From Priapulus caudatus (Eukaryota > Priapulida > Priapulimorpha > Priapulimorphida > Priapulidae), in the NCBI RefSeq assembly GCF_000485595.1, contig NW_014577290.1, forward strand, positions 292,558 through 345,757: a stretch of 53,200 nucleotides of DNA, written 5' to 3'. The translations under genes were made by a program, and so were the position numbers. The number at the start of each line of letters is the position of its first letter. Position 1 is the stretch's first letter. The notes below the pieces were generated by a model. That model did no database searches and was not told where the DNA came from. It saw nothing but the letters and a program-made list of their open reading frames with translations. This document shows, in pieces, positions 1 through 10,699 of this stretch.

Positions 1-270
1 ATAATAATAATAATAATAATATACACTGACGCCCATCTGATGTTTCATCAATCTCCACACTTGCGCCCATAGTTAGTTAAACATGAAATACAAATAATTA
101 CTTATACGAATATATGACGACGATGGCATTTTCTCATCTACATCATGTCTCCCGTATAAGAAAAATACAATATATAGTACGTATATAATATAGTATATAT
201 AAGTACAATGACAAATATGGAACAAAGAATTAAATCTCTTCGTAGATCTGGACTGTCATTATACTTCCTG
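1..270. repeat. Dispersed repeat, copy 1
   Basis: This stretch is about 75-80% alike by eye to 2995-3275, in the same orientation. Shared blocks include GACAAATATGGAACAAAGAA and GTAGATCTGGACTGTCATTA. The two copies differ by many short indels. It contains no open reading frame of note. Copy 2 lies in intron 3 of the P450 gene, so this is either a dispersed element or a piece of duplicated P450 intron. The window edge cuts it off. Confidence 0.6.
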
Positions 271-327
271 ATCGTTTTTTCACTGCATGCACTACATCTC
301 TCCGGTTTCAACCGGTTACTGTATTTT

Positions 328-430
328 TACCTCCGCCAGGGGCGTGGCGGAGGTTATGTTTTCACCGGCGTGCCATTGAGTGTTGGTTTGTGTGTGTGTG
401 TGTTATCACATGACAGAAAAGTGTAACCAT
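328..430 (+). mobile_element. CTCCGCC-type MITE-like element, 5' part only
   Basis: The segment carries the 5' hallmark of an element seen three more times in the window: TTACCTCCGCC, then GGAGGTTATGTTTTCACCGGCG and a GTTTGTGTG-rich stretch. The 3' terminus seen in fuller copies (CTTGGCGGAGGTCTGTGCTC) is missing here, so this copy is truncated. No protein is encoded; it is presumably non-autonomous. Confidence 0.55.
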
Positions 431-1871
431 AATAGAGGTAATTAACCATATCTATGGCTCTCACAATTTACACAGCAGTAAATTATATTGTGTTTTGTTT
501 CTGCCAAATACAACAGATCATATGCCACCATATGTTTGCCAGTAGGCCTACTATAATTTTTTATTTGACCAGTTCGTGTATAGTACTTATTTCCTATTAA
601 CGCATCGTTTTGGCTCTGTTGTAGTTATTCGGGGCTCTACATCACCTATCTCTTCTTGATACTACAGTTTGAAATTAGCGTTCAACATTAATATTTCAAG
701 AAAAATGTGCAAGGTCGAAATGGATTTAGTTGCAGACGGATTTGCGATCAGTTTATATAGCGAGATATCCGTCCGTGCATCAAGAGACCTTCGCCACTAC
801 ATGGATAGTTAAACGTATACAACACGTTTGTGTCAGAAAATGATGGATATTGTGTTAGCATGCTCTGTGTCCCTGCTTCGCTGACGTAATAATTTTATAT
901 ATGATAGTCTATTGCCACGCTGTGCATACGGATTCAGTCTGTGCGAAATAACGACATGTTCCCCGCGAATATTTGGCCATCAAGCATTAGGGATCGTATA
1001 TATTTAGTCGTTTCAAACACACCTCGCTTCCCAATGTAGTTGGTTGCAATAATTAATAGTAACGTGAGGAATTATAAGAGATTTGTCCAGCTGATTTTGC
1101 CTGGGCAATTTTTTACAGTGAGATAAGCATCAATACACCGAGGAAGGTGTAGGGCTCATAGCACTGTTTTTAGATAACTACATTAGTGCAGCTGCCATCG
1201 GCTCACAAGTATGGCAGAAACAACGACTAAAGCGCACCCATGAAGTGTTGTCCGAGAATAACGCCAACAATGATCAAGACGTATTTAACACTTTGCGGTG
1301 TTATCTATTCATAATGCTTCTTGATAGGCTTTAGCTAGAAAGTCGTATTTATGCGATGTATATGTTATACGGCGGTGCGACAGTAAAGAAGTCGTCTGTT
1401 CTGGCTGGGATATTTTCCACTGGGCATCATCGATGCGTAACGTAATCGCAATTCTCATTATATATCTAGTCCTTAATTCACGTCGTTTCTCGTATTCATT
1501 ATTTCGTTCGAAGGTTGCTGTCGAAAATTCGAAAGCTTGGACACAGATAATAATATAGTGAGAAGATTTATTTATGCGTAATGATATTGGTATTATATTT
1601 AACAACATTGACCACAGGTTGATATTGTATGTAAGTCATGGTTTGGCAACAGTAACCTATTCCACATGCGCTTAATAATGAACATCTTTGGTAAAACGCA
1701 ACTAGTGTCAGATAGCGTCTGATGTAAACATTTGAAATCAGCTTTTTCAATACAGCACTATGGTACTATAGTTTTACTCTGTAGTACCTGACGCGAGTAT
1801 AGTACAATGCATGACATTTTAGTGTATGAGTTTATATACCGGATTGCAAGAATGAGATCCCACTGCAAGGG
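431..1871. other. AT-rich DNA downstream of the P450 gene
   Basis: No coding exon, RNA gene or structured repeat is visible. The short open frames here have no recognisable motif and no splice-site support. Confidence 0.5.
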
Positions 1872-1877
1872 TTTATT
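1872..1877 (-). terminator. Possible poly(A) signal of the P450 gene
   Basis: The minus strand reads AATAAA about 20 bp past the P450 stop codon (TAA at 1897-1899). This would give an unusually short 3' UTR. A more distal signal cannot be excluded. Confidence 0.4.
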
Positions 1878-1896
1878 TGTCTAGCTAGACACGCAC

Positions 1897-2249
1897 TTAT
1901 TTTCTCGGTATAAATCGTTGCCTGTAGGCTGTAGGTTGGTGAACGATACCCATTTCACCTGTCAGTGGTGGCGGCGATTCGCCCTCTGGTGTTTGAATAT
2001 GGAATTGTTGTAAAATAGCAGTAAAGAATAGCAGCAGCTCCATTCTAGCAAGCATCTCTCCGAGACACACACGCCAGCCTAGAACAACGCACGCCAGATT
2101 ATTCCACCACGAATAAGTGACAATGACGACATGTATGAATATATACATAATATCTTGATAATATATATATATATATATATTGCGGCGGCGGTGTCTCTGG
2201 CTCACTCTCCTGCGCGCGCGCGCGCGACTGGGCCGCGGCGCAAGCGCGC

Positions 2250-2284
<35 letters not shown>

Positions 2285-5200
2285 TGTGTGTGTGTGTGAT
2301 GTGTGTTGTGTGTGTGTCGCTTGAGTGTATGTGTGCGTGCGTGCGTGCGCGTGCGCGTGTGCGTACGTGCGTGCGTGCGTGCGTGCGTGTCGTGTGTGTT
2401 TGTTTGTTTGTGTGCGTTAACAGAATACTCGCCACTTGTTTAAAGACGTGTTAGGTAAGAATTTTACGTTTGTGCGTTTACTCGTTGAATAATTTATTAC
2501 ATAAATAATGCTTTCGATCGTTTTCGCATATTTACATGTGTAAACTGCGAGATTTCACGGCCAACATTAATGATTTGCTCGTACCTATCGAGAACGGCAT
2601 TAAACGTTCGCACAGTTTGCTGCTTAGACTGCCATCGGCGTCCAGATATCGCTCCGGTTTAAAGGCAGTCGGGTCTGGGAAGTTCTTGGCGTCGCGATGT
2701 ATCGCCCATAGGTTTGGTAGAATCATGGTTCTTGCGGGAATGGTGTATCCACGGAGGCTCACGTCCCGGGTCGTGGCATGAGGTACGCCGAGAGGAACAA
2801 GCTGCCCTGTAGCATGTGTGGCACAAGGTAGCTTTAACACTATTAATAATAATCAAATAATAATAATTAATAAATAATAGTAATGACATAATAACAATAA
2901 ACAATAATGCATACTCATCATCTCATACAATCGATCATAATGATAATATAATATAATAATATAATATTATATATGTATAATAGATAAATAAATAGAAGCC
3001 TGACGGCCCATCTGATGTTTTCATAGACAATGCTCGCACACTATGGGCGCCCATACGTTGAGTTAGCACATGAAATACAAATATAATACTTATACGAATA
3101 TATGACGACACTGCATTCTTCTCATCGGTACATGCATGTCTCGTCGCCTCGTATGAAGGGAAAAAATAAAGCAAGTATATAGTACGTATATAATATTTAG
3201 TAATGAGTATGGTAAGTACAGATGACAAATATGGAACAAAGAATTAAATCTCCTTACGTAGATCTGGACTGTCATTAATAGCTTTCGCTAGTGTGGAGAG
3301 GGTGAGATAGATCTCTCCTTTCAACCTTATTTTTTACCCTCGCCCACTGCGGAGTATGTGTGGTCGGCATGATGTGTGGTTGGTTGTTGGTTTAGCCCCA
3401 TCACGTTTTCAGTGCAGGACTTCCCTAGGTGGCGCGTACCTTACTTTACAAACACTACAACATTTCCCCTATTCCTTCGAGTTTATTGTGTGTGATGTGT
3501 AATGTAGATTAATTAAGGGTTCATTTTTCGCACTTAATTAATTAGATTAAGTTAATAAAAAATTTCACATTGAGAGAATTCAGCTGCCTTGGCGGAGGTC
3601 TGTGCTCTCCGAGTGCTCTAGTTTTTCATATAATCGTCATGAAAAACGCTCTGTTTGCCGTGCAAATACGGCACCTAATCTCTGTATCTCCATGATAGTG
3701 GCCTCGGTGTACGGTAGCAGCGGTCTATCCTTCATAGAGGGCAACCGGGCATCGCCGATCACCGCATCGATTTCCGCCTGCACTTTTCTCTGAACATCCG
3801 GGTAGTTTATCATGTAGACGAAGCCCCATCGCAGAGTTGTCGCAGTGGTTTCCGTTCCCGCGCCGAACAGCGATCCGATGGCAAATATAAGCTCGGTCTC
3901 TAAATTACACAAACATTATAAGTACATCTCATCGCCAAATAGATCGATCTCTGTATACATACGATTAAACATAGGATTACATACATAGTATATGCATAGT
4001 ATCAGAAGTAGATAATATAGGGAAGGAGTGTGACTTCAATAAACAAGGGAAATTCGTCATTTACTAGCCTTAGAATACCTACGATAGTACCATGCATAGT
4101 ATCATGATAGTATATGCATAGTATATGCATAGCATATACATAGTATCAAGAGCGTATAAAGAAGCTATATCCTTCTTTATACGCTCTTGATAGTATATGT
4201 ATAGTATATAGACAGTATATACATAGTATTATGTGGTAAAATATTATATAGCATAGTAGTAAAATACATAGTATATATAGTATTTATACACCATATACAC
4301 ACGATTAGTGGTTATGGGTATCTGGCTCGTAGCTTCACTCGTTTTCCTGTGTTACCCTAAGGGGCCATTCCGACTGCATCCCTTGCCACAATTACAAGAA
4401 TTTCACAGTATTTTCGTTCGCGATGACAATTATAAATATGGTTGAGTCTTGGATTACAATTTCTCTTCGCGGGCGGGAGTTGTTAGTTTATCAGGGCGCC
4501 TTCGTATTCCTGCGTTCTCAGCAAGTTGAGACGGTCTTGTAAAAAGCTTCACTGTTTGGTTTGATAATGTCCCTACCCCGTCCTCCAATCCAAAGTCCTC
4601 CAGTCCCCCATTCGCCCATCCTCAAGTCGCCTCATCTAAATAGATCCCTCGTCCCGTGCCTCTATTTAAACCAGCGTCGCCTACCTGTAAACGTTTCGCC
4701 ACCACGCTTTGCCGTCTTGACGTCTTCGATGTGCTTAAGATATGCATCGATGAAGTCCCGCACGTGCTCCCTGTCCAGCGTGGCCTTGTGTTCGTCTATG
4801 CGCCGCTGAAAGTAGGCGAAAGACTTCACGCGGCGGGCGGCGAACCCTTGCATTAGCTCCCTGCCGAGCCCGGGCACGAATCGCAGGAATGGCATAAAGT
4901 TAATTAGGCCGGACACGCTCGAGTTTCGCACGGAAATGTTCAGTCTCTCGAGCATCTCTCGAAATTCGGCGTCGTCGTAGTCGAATCGATTGCCGAAGAC
5001 GATGTTGCAGATAACGTTGGAAACTGCGTTGCCCATCAGCAGCTTGCTGTCGAACGCCTGATCGGATTTTTCTCCGATTTCGTGCAGTAGTGCCTGCACC
5101 TCCTCTTGGATTTTACCCTCGAGCGAAATCTTGCCCATGCCGAATTCACGTAATGCCTCCAGAGCAAACTTCCTCTGTTCTCGCCAGTGCGCACCCTCGG

Positions 5201-5833
5201 TTAATATTAAACCTGAACAACAAAGGTGATAACTATGAATGGGCTATTATTACCGGTTATGTCTCGGAGTTTTATCAGGAGTGATAAGAACAAAGTTCCT
5301 GTTTTGATTCACTTACTTCTAGTTTTGCCATCAGTACGATCAATCAAGCGTTTTAATTAGCAGCAAAATGCTATAATTGGTTTTCTTGCTCAATCGTATA
5401 GACATGCTCATGAGCAAGACGTAAGCGTATAAGCGCCAATATTGTGTGTTCACACGTTTCTTAATTTACCGTGCACTCCATTGTGGTCGCTTGATGATGT
5501 TTTTATAACGTACAAATCCGGCCTGCCCGAAAAGACGTCACCCATTTTTAAGAAAGCTTCTTTAACGGTATCGTAGTCGTTCAATACGACGGTGAGCATG
5601 TTGCCCATGTAAACACTAAAGATGTTTCCGTATTGCTGCGACATAGACGTCAACGTGAGGTGCGGGTTTCGTCCTAACCGAAGGAGGTTTCCGAACACGG
5701 GCCAGCCTGCTGGTCCTGGCGGTATCCCGGATGGCTTTCTCGTCATGTACACGTACAGGAAGACCGATGCAATACCCAACAGTAACCCTACAGGCTTGCC
5801 CAGCAGGAAGTTCCATATTACAGATGCGTCCAT
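1897..5833 (-). CDS. Cytochrome P450, CYP2-like (clan 2), complete, five exons
   Basis: A haem-thiolate monooxygenase of the microsomal type, expected on the ER membrane and fed electrons by P450 reductase. Exons (minus strand) are 5833-5470, 5212-4685, 3899-3675, 2806-2585 and 2078-1897. All four introns are GT-AG and phase 1, and the joined frame is 506 codons, the usual family length. Visible motifs: ATG at 5833; hydrophobic anchor about residues 14-31; PPGP hinge 38-41; helix-C WxxxR (W131, R135); helix-I AGTETT 311-316; K-helix ExxR (E368, R371); PERY 423-426; haem loop FSIGWRVCLG 444-453 with the axial Cys at 451. All key residues are intact, so it should be functional. Intron 4 holds a GT repeat and intron 3 a MITE. 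Substrate and subfamily cannot be told from sequence; CYP2U/CYP2J-like enzymes are the nearest by motif pattern. Confidence 0.93.
2160..2420. repeat. AT and GT/CG microsatellite in P450 intron 4
   Basis: A short AT run is followed by CG-rich sequence and then a long GT run with GTGC variants. The alternating purine-pyrimidine pattern is of the Z-DNA-prone kind. It lies wholly within the intron between the PERF and haem-loop exons. Confidence 0.85.
2995..3275. repeat. Dispersed repeat, copy 2 (P450 intron 3)
   Basis: This is the second copy of the sequence at 1-270, with the same block order and many small indels. It sits in the intron between P450 exons 3 and 4, directly upstream of the CTCCGCC-type element, as copy 1 does. 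The shared order suggests the two elements were duplicated together. Confidence 0.6.
3330..3630 (+). mobile_element. CTCCGCC-type MITE-like element in P450 intron 3
   Basis: The 3' terminus matches the fuller copies: CAGCTGCCTTGGCGGAGGTC and then TGTGCTCTCCGAGTGCTCTAG. The 5' end is degraded (TTTTACCCTCGCCC). TTAATTAA-type spacers lie inside. It ends about 45 bp from the splice donor of P450 exon 3. Confidence 0.55.
3985..4280. repeat. Degenerate ATATGCATAGT minisatellite with a hairpin
   Basis: About ten-base units of the form GTATATGCATA recur across P450 intron 2. In the middle, 4144-4164 and 4172-4192 are perfect 21-bp inverted arms (TATCAAGAGCGTATAAAGAAG and its complement) around a 7-nt loop. 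Confidence 0.7.
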
Positions 5834-6119
5834 CTTGAATCAATGCAACGTAGTTTTTATATGAATCGCACGCTACTTGCGCTTCGCTTACTCAGCAAAT
5901 CGTCTATGACTTCCGCGCACATGTACAAATATGTTGTCGATGTGGAAGATAAATAATCCAACCGTGACCAGAGCTGCTGTACAAAGTCCACGGAATCGTG
6001 GGCAGTAGTGCGTACGATCTATACGCCCTATGTGTTAATACGAAGTAGGCGCTTAGCGATGACTATATAAATAACACCCAGCTCGGTAAATCACAACTGA
6101 GAATCGAGGTGCAGGTCCA
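5834..6119. other. P450 upstream flank
   Basis: This is the presumed promoter-proximal region of the P450 gene. A TATAAAAA-like string lies at about 5854-5862 on the minus strand, but only about 20 bp before the ATG, too close for a usual TATA box with a 5' UTR. A MARE-like site is listed separately. Confidence 0.35.
5886..5897 (-). promoter_or_regulatory. MARE/antioxidant-response-like site upstream of P450
   Basis: The minus strand reads TGCTGAGTAAGC, close to the Maf recognition element TGCTGAGTCAGC, about 50 bp before the P450 ATG. CncC/Nrf2-small Maf dimers are known to induce detoxification P450s through such sites. Function here is inferred from one motif only. Confidence 0.25.
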
Positions 6120-6350
6120 GGGTGAGATTATGGTAAAACAACTTGGAGTAAACGTCGGAAATCGACGTCGAATTGACGTTACAAAATGAACTGGATTCGC
6201 CAATTGCATCAACGTTAAATAGTTTCAACGTCGACTTTTTAACGTTAATTCAGTGTTGAAATGCACCAACGTTGGTCAACGTTGATGTGCCAGTTGACGA
6301 CAGTGTTTCAGCGTTAAAATATCAACGTTGCTTCAACTACTCGTTCACGT
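6120..6350. repeat. AACGTT-rich repeat segment
   Basis: CAACGTT or AACGTT palindromes recur about every 20-40 bp (for example CAACGTTGGTCAACGTTGAT), with GACGTC/CGACGT variants. No coding potential is seen. It resembles the inside of a non-autonomous palindromic element, but I find no clear termini. Confidence 0.45.
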
Positions 6351-6879
6351 ACTAAATCGAGTTTTTCTCATAGTCCGACACTCACACTTTGTAGCAAAGT
6401 AAGATTTGGGGATCCGAACTGCAATACAGAGACGCTAGCATTCTAGACAAGACTAAATAAATATATTATCACTGTCATCAGGTATGAAACAACATTTGAT
6501 CTGCTCGAAACAAACACGCTCTTTTATCTCTTCTTATCTCTTATCTTTTACCTCAATAAAATGTGATAAACATACATTATATTACACTGAACTACAGAAC
6601 AGAATGGATTTTTAGTGGTACCTCAATGTACAAATGAAACACTCTGAAGGAATATATATATCTGAAAAAGTATTTGCCACAATGACTTTATATGTAACAT
6701 TTTTATATTATTCGCATATAAAATATACAATATTCGTATGTTCAATAGTTCCATAGTTCTTTGTTAGAATAAAGCTAGACTACCGCACACGATTGCTGCT
6801 ACATATTGGCCTATTGGCTATATAACTACATGATTATAAGTTCTCACATATCATATCTTGAGTACAATAATACATTATT

Positions 6880-7180
6880 TTAATTTGTCTTTCACACACG
6901 GCCTTGCACGCACACACGCACAGACTCACACGCGCGCACACACTCGCACACACGTACACACAAGGAAGGCGCGCGCACGAGCGCGACGCGAACACCACAC
7001 AACACACACACAACACCACACACCTGTGCGCACTCACACTCCACACACATAAAAGGCACACACACCACAAACACGACACGCCACAAACAATATACAGAAC
7101 AGTGTCACACACCATCACACCACACACCACGAGACAACCCACATGCCCCACACCAACAGCACACACAGTGCATGACACGG
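6880..7180. repeat. CA/CG-rich simple repeat
   Basis: This is an alternating CA tract with CGCG interruptions on the plus strand. A complementary GT tract lies at 7920-8190, so the two flank about 740 bp as imperfect inverted arms. Low-complexity open frames here are not genes. Confidence 0.8.
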
Positions 7181-7919
7181 ATGATTTGCTTCACTTTTTT
7201 GTTCTTTGTGTTTACATGTTTTTATGTTCCCATCCAAAACTTGTTTGCTTCACCTCTTTGCTGCACCGTGCCCAACCACAGTTCAAGCGAGTAGCGTCTA
7301 TGCCGCGTTTTAAGTGTGTAAGAAATTTTATACATCTATGGGTGGATTTTTTCCCCGCGCAAAAGTTTTAGCATATTGTGGCTATGTCAGATATAATCTC
7401 GTCTATACTAACGAATTCGTGGATATTATTCAAAAAAGGAGTGCACTTCTTTCACGCCTGTCGCAGTGATTGACAATTTATCGACAAGCTCGTTTAGTGG
7501 CAGATTACTAGGGCCAGATGCATGAATGGTTGGATTCGGAGCATCTCTCCCCACGCATGTGTGTGGGCGTTTTATGTCAACCGAATGAACGAAAGCGCAG
7601 TCTAATTTTTATGGGGTCGTTTAGAGAAGGGTTTTTATTCGCGGACCTGTTTTAATGTCGTATACATACAGTTTATATAATTATTAAACTAAATGGATGC
7701 AGTATTCTGGGCTATATGAGTTTACATTTTAGCTGCATGAAAGATTGTTATATATGTAATAATATCAGGAAATATCCTATTGGGTAACTTTAAATATGTG
7801 GGAAAGGGAAAGTGCTCTTGAATTATTTTTATTAATGAGATAAGAAATTCCAGATCGAAAATAGTAATAGTAAAGTTAGGCCGCCCTATATAATCGGCGC
7901 GGCATACATCATACATTAT

Positions 7920-8130
7920 ACTATTATATGTGGCGTGTGTGTGCGTGCGTGCGTGTGCGTGTGCGTGAGCGTGTGTGTGCGTGCGTGCGGTGCGTGCGTG
8001 CGTGCCTGCGTGCCTGTATCTGTGTGTCTGTGTTGCGTGGTGGACGTACGTGGTAGCGCGTGCGTGCGTGCGTGCGTGTGTATGTGTGTTTTGTGACTTG
8101 TGAGTGTGAGTGTGTGTGTGTGTGTGTGTG

Positions 8131-8179
<49 letters not shown>

Positions 8180-8190
8180 GTGTGTAGTGT
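7920..8190. repeat. GT microsatellite
   Basis: GTGCGTGC-type repeats grade into a pure GT run. The counterpart in the right copy is at 17580-17840, where the GT run is longer and ends in a GA run. Confidence 0.9.
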
Positions 8191-8540
8191 GTGTGAGAGA
8201 GGCGGCGTATAAAGGAACGATCAGAAAGAAGATGGAAAGGTAAGGGAACGGAAGAAGGTATTTTAATTTTCATCGCGCGCCGATGTTTCGTTGCATCTAC
8301 TGACGCAAAAGTAGAGATTTTTAAAACCTATTGAGCGATTAGCTTTTTAGAGCTTAAATTCGGCACTGCACAGGCTTAGCGAACACTTGTACAATAAAGA
8401 TTATATGCAGCCAATTTCCCCCTGCCGCGTAAGCGTTGATGGTTTGTGATTACGTCCATAACAGATTGTTAGTAGAGCGTGCGCTCAGAACACAACCAGA
8501 AAAGATACTCATATTGTATTGCATTGTACTAACTATTTAT

Positions 8541-8988
8541 TACTCCGCCAAGAGGGGTTGTGGCCAATTATTGCGCAGGAGGTTAATTTATATTCAGCAC
8601 CGGCGTGTGTTTGACTGTTTGTATTGTGGGTTTGTGGGTTTGTTTGTGTACAGTCTAACTAAAAAAGTTAGGAACGGATTGTCATAAAATTTTCAGGTTA
8701 GGTCAGAAATCGGGTAACTCAGAATTGCTTACATTTTGGTGGTGATCCGGATCCAATTAATTAATTAACTAATTAATTAATTAATAAAATTTTCAGGATA
8801 GGTCAGAAATGGGGTAACTTAGAATTGATTACATTTTGGGGGTGATCCGGATCCAATTAATTATTTAATTAATTAATTAATTAATTAATTAAACTTTTCA
8901 CTTAATTAATTAATTAATTAATTAAAATTTTCAAACTGAGACAATTCAGCTGCCTTGGCGGATGTCTGTGCTCTCCGAGTGCTCTAGT
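8541..8988 (+). mobile_element. CTCCGCC/TTAATTAA MITE-like element, fullest copy
   Basis: The 5' end is TTACTCCGCCAAGAGG and the 3' end GCCTTGGCGGATGTCTGTGC then TCTCCGAGTGCTCTAG, so the ends carry short inverted CTCCGCCAAG/CTTGGCGGA motifs. A block of about 80 bp (ATTTTCAGG...GATCCGGATCCAATTAATT) is duplicated at about 8686 and 8788, with TTAATTAA arrays between. Non-coding. Confidence 0.65.
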
Positions 8989-9293
8989 TATATATATATG
9001 CCAGCGTTCCATAGTAAAATGCAATAATATGAGTCTCTTTTTTTGGGTTGATGTTTGGGACTAACAGTGTATTTATGGATGTATTTATGGACGATAACAC
9101 TGATCTGGCTGGGTCCCTCTACGTGATTTGTTGTGTTTACTGATAATGACTGGGTGGAATCATAGGAGAGGTCATTATAGTTGTCTGTCTCGTCGAACCG
9201 AACTCGCTGCTCCACCCGGTTCTGCACGCCATCTAGCGTGTTCACGGAGAGATGTTGGGGCTGTACCTCGACGCTGACCCTGACTCTCGTCTT
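8988..9293 (-). CDS. Candidate coding exon, unknown protein
   Basis: The minus strand has an acceptor (AACCACAG) at 9294 and then 101 open codons beginning KTRVRVSVEVQPQ and containing VRFDETDNYNDLSYDS. Codon use and composition look like real protein and the frame has no low-complexity bias for its first 70 residues. It lies 3' of the repeat-protein terminal exon and could be an alternative last exon or part of the next gene. The stop at 8988 falls in a TA run beside a MITE, so the 3' end may be an unseen donor instead. In the right copy this exon is split by about 2 kb. Confidence 0.35.
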   Translation of the reverse strand, partial: KTRVRVSVEVQPQHLSVNTLDGVQNRVEQRVRFDETDNYNDLSYDSTQSLSVNTTNHVEGPSQISVIVHKYIHKYTVSPKHQPKKRDSYYCILLWNAGIYI

Positions 9294-9555
9294 CTGTGGT
9301 TACGATGTATAACGCATACAAACCGCGGCCACGAAAATTAACACATTTTGACGTAAATGATGAAACCCCCGGAAAGGGTTCAGTTGAAACAAAGAACAAG
9401 AAAAAGATATAAATTATACAAGTCGATGAATGGATGAGGTTCTTAGCAGCGATTTCGTTTGATTTTCGCCAGTTGAGCCTTTGAACGTTAATGTTACATA
9501 AGGTTGAAAAATATATTGGTAAAAAAAACAATATTGGCTTCAATTTAAAAAACAG

Positions 9556-9565
9556 TTTATTTATT
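9556..9565 (-). terminator. Possible poly(A) signals of the repeat-protein gene
   Basis: The minus strand reads AATAAATAAA, two overlapping AATAAA hexamers, about 310 bp past the TGA at 9874. The right copy keeps one of them near 21150. Confidence 0.35.
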
Positions 9566-9657
9566 AGATGAAGGATGTGACAAAAGACAAATTAGGCAAA
9601 TCTCTCTGACATAATTATTGCACACGTTATCTCTCTTTCGCTCGTTTGCTTGTTCGC

Positions 9658-9675
9658 GCTTTCTCTTTCTTTCTT

Positions 9676-9732
<57 letters not shown>

Positions 9733-9742
9733 TTCTCTCTCT
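9658..9742. repeat. CT microsatellite
   Basis: A (CT)n run with TTTC interruptions. The right-copy counterpart at about 21256-21310 is shorter and more broken. Confidence 0.9.
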
Positions 9743-9873
9743 ACCAATTAGTCTATCCTAGTCACCTCTAGCTTTCGCACAATATTATATTACAGTATAT
9801 TTACATGATGCGCTCTTTCTTCATAATCAGCTGAAGTTGCCAATTTTACATGAATATTATCATGACGATTAGT

Positions 9874-10276
9874 TCAGCCATTGAATGGCGCTACGCGGTT
9901 GTGTTTGCTGCTTCTCATCACCTTTCCTACCGCGGTTCTTATTGACGCTATTTTTCGGCCTATTGCTTGCGCAAAGTTCGCCATGCTTCCTACACTTTTA
10001 ACCCTAGGTAAAGTACCAGAGGATGTGTTAGCCGGCATGAATGGCACGCTCTTAGTCTTCTTCGATGATTCTACTTCAACGACGACGTTCGTAGCGGTAA
10101 CAGGCGCGGTTTGCTCTTTTTTCTTTCGCGAAAACAGGGCCGTTGTAGCTGATTTTCGTTGTTCATGGAGGTGCCGTCCAATAGGAAGTCGAGTAGCAGA
10201 CAAGATGCCTTGAACACGGCGCAATCTATTGGGCAGCTTCTTGATCGGTCCCTTATCTCGAGCGTTAGGAAACGCG
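9874..10276 (-). CDS. Terminal exon of the repeat-protein gene (basic C-terminus)
   Basis: The acceptor TTTATGACAG precedes 10276. The exon enters with one base, matching the phase-2 donor of 10401-10535, and runs 134 codons to a TGA at 9874. The product is strongly basic and polar (stretches such as RKKKEQT, KKTKS and VMRSSKHNRV), with no recognised domain. The right copy (about 21450-21862) is the same sequence broken by several one-base indels, so this copy is the reliable one. Confidence 0.6.
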
Positions 10277-10400
10277 CTGTCATAAAAAAGTTATTCGCGT
10301 TATTACTATAAAGATGGTTAAGTCTATCAACTGTTATACGTGTTTCTATCGTACAATAAGTTCTTCAAATTAGAAATTACATGAATGAAGTCTTATGTAC

Positions 10401-10535
10401 CTTTCCATCGGCTCGCACGCCTCCGTTTGTACTTGCAAAGTTTGCGATGGCTCATAATCTAACTCGTTATCTTCAGCCAAGGGTTTCACACAAATCTCTA
10501 CTGGCGTTGGTATCCATCTGTCTCCTCTGCAGACG
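10401..10535 (-). CDS. Penultimate exon of the repeat-protein gene
   Basis: An acceptor TTGTCTAG and a donor GTACAT bound about 44 open codons (CRGDRWIPTPVEICV, then NELDYEPSQTLQVQ). The donor phase fits the terminal exon. The join from the upstream exon (donor GTTAAG at 10699) is one base out of phase as written, so either that donor is wrong or a base error is present. The right copy reads the same with indels (21975-22110). Confidence 0.5.
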
Positions 10536-10699
10536 CTAGACAAGCAATTAATATTAATTACAATTAAGAATTATTAGGTCGAACAAATCAATTTTTTGCT
10601 CATGGGCAGCAGAAATAATAATATACTCTAGATCAATACTCGTAGGGTTTTCTAAAAAAAAAACTTAAATATATTAAGCGAAAACACTTTGTGCTTAAC

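Noticed and set aside
2160-2454. Cys/Val-rich frame over the GT repeat in P450 intron 4
   Set aside because: It lies between two well-defined P450 exons and consists of dinucleotide repeat translation.
5854-5862. TATA box for the P450 gene
   Set aside because: The TATAAAAA-like string is only about 20 bp before the ATG; initiation 30 bp downstream would fall inside the coding sequence.
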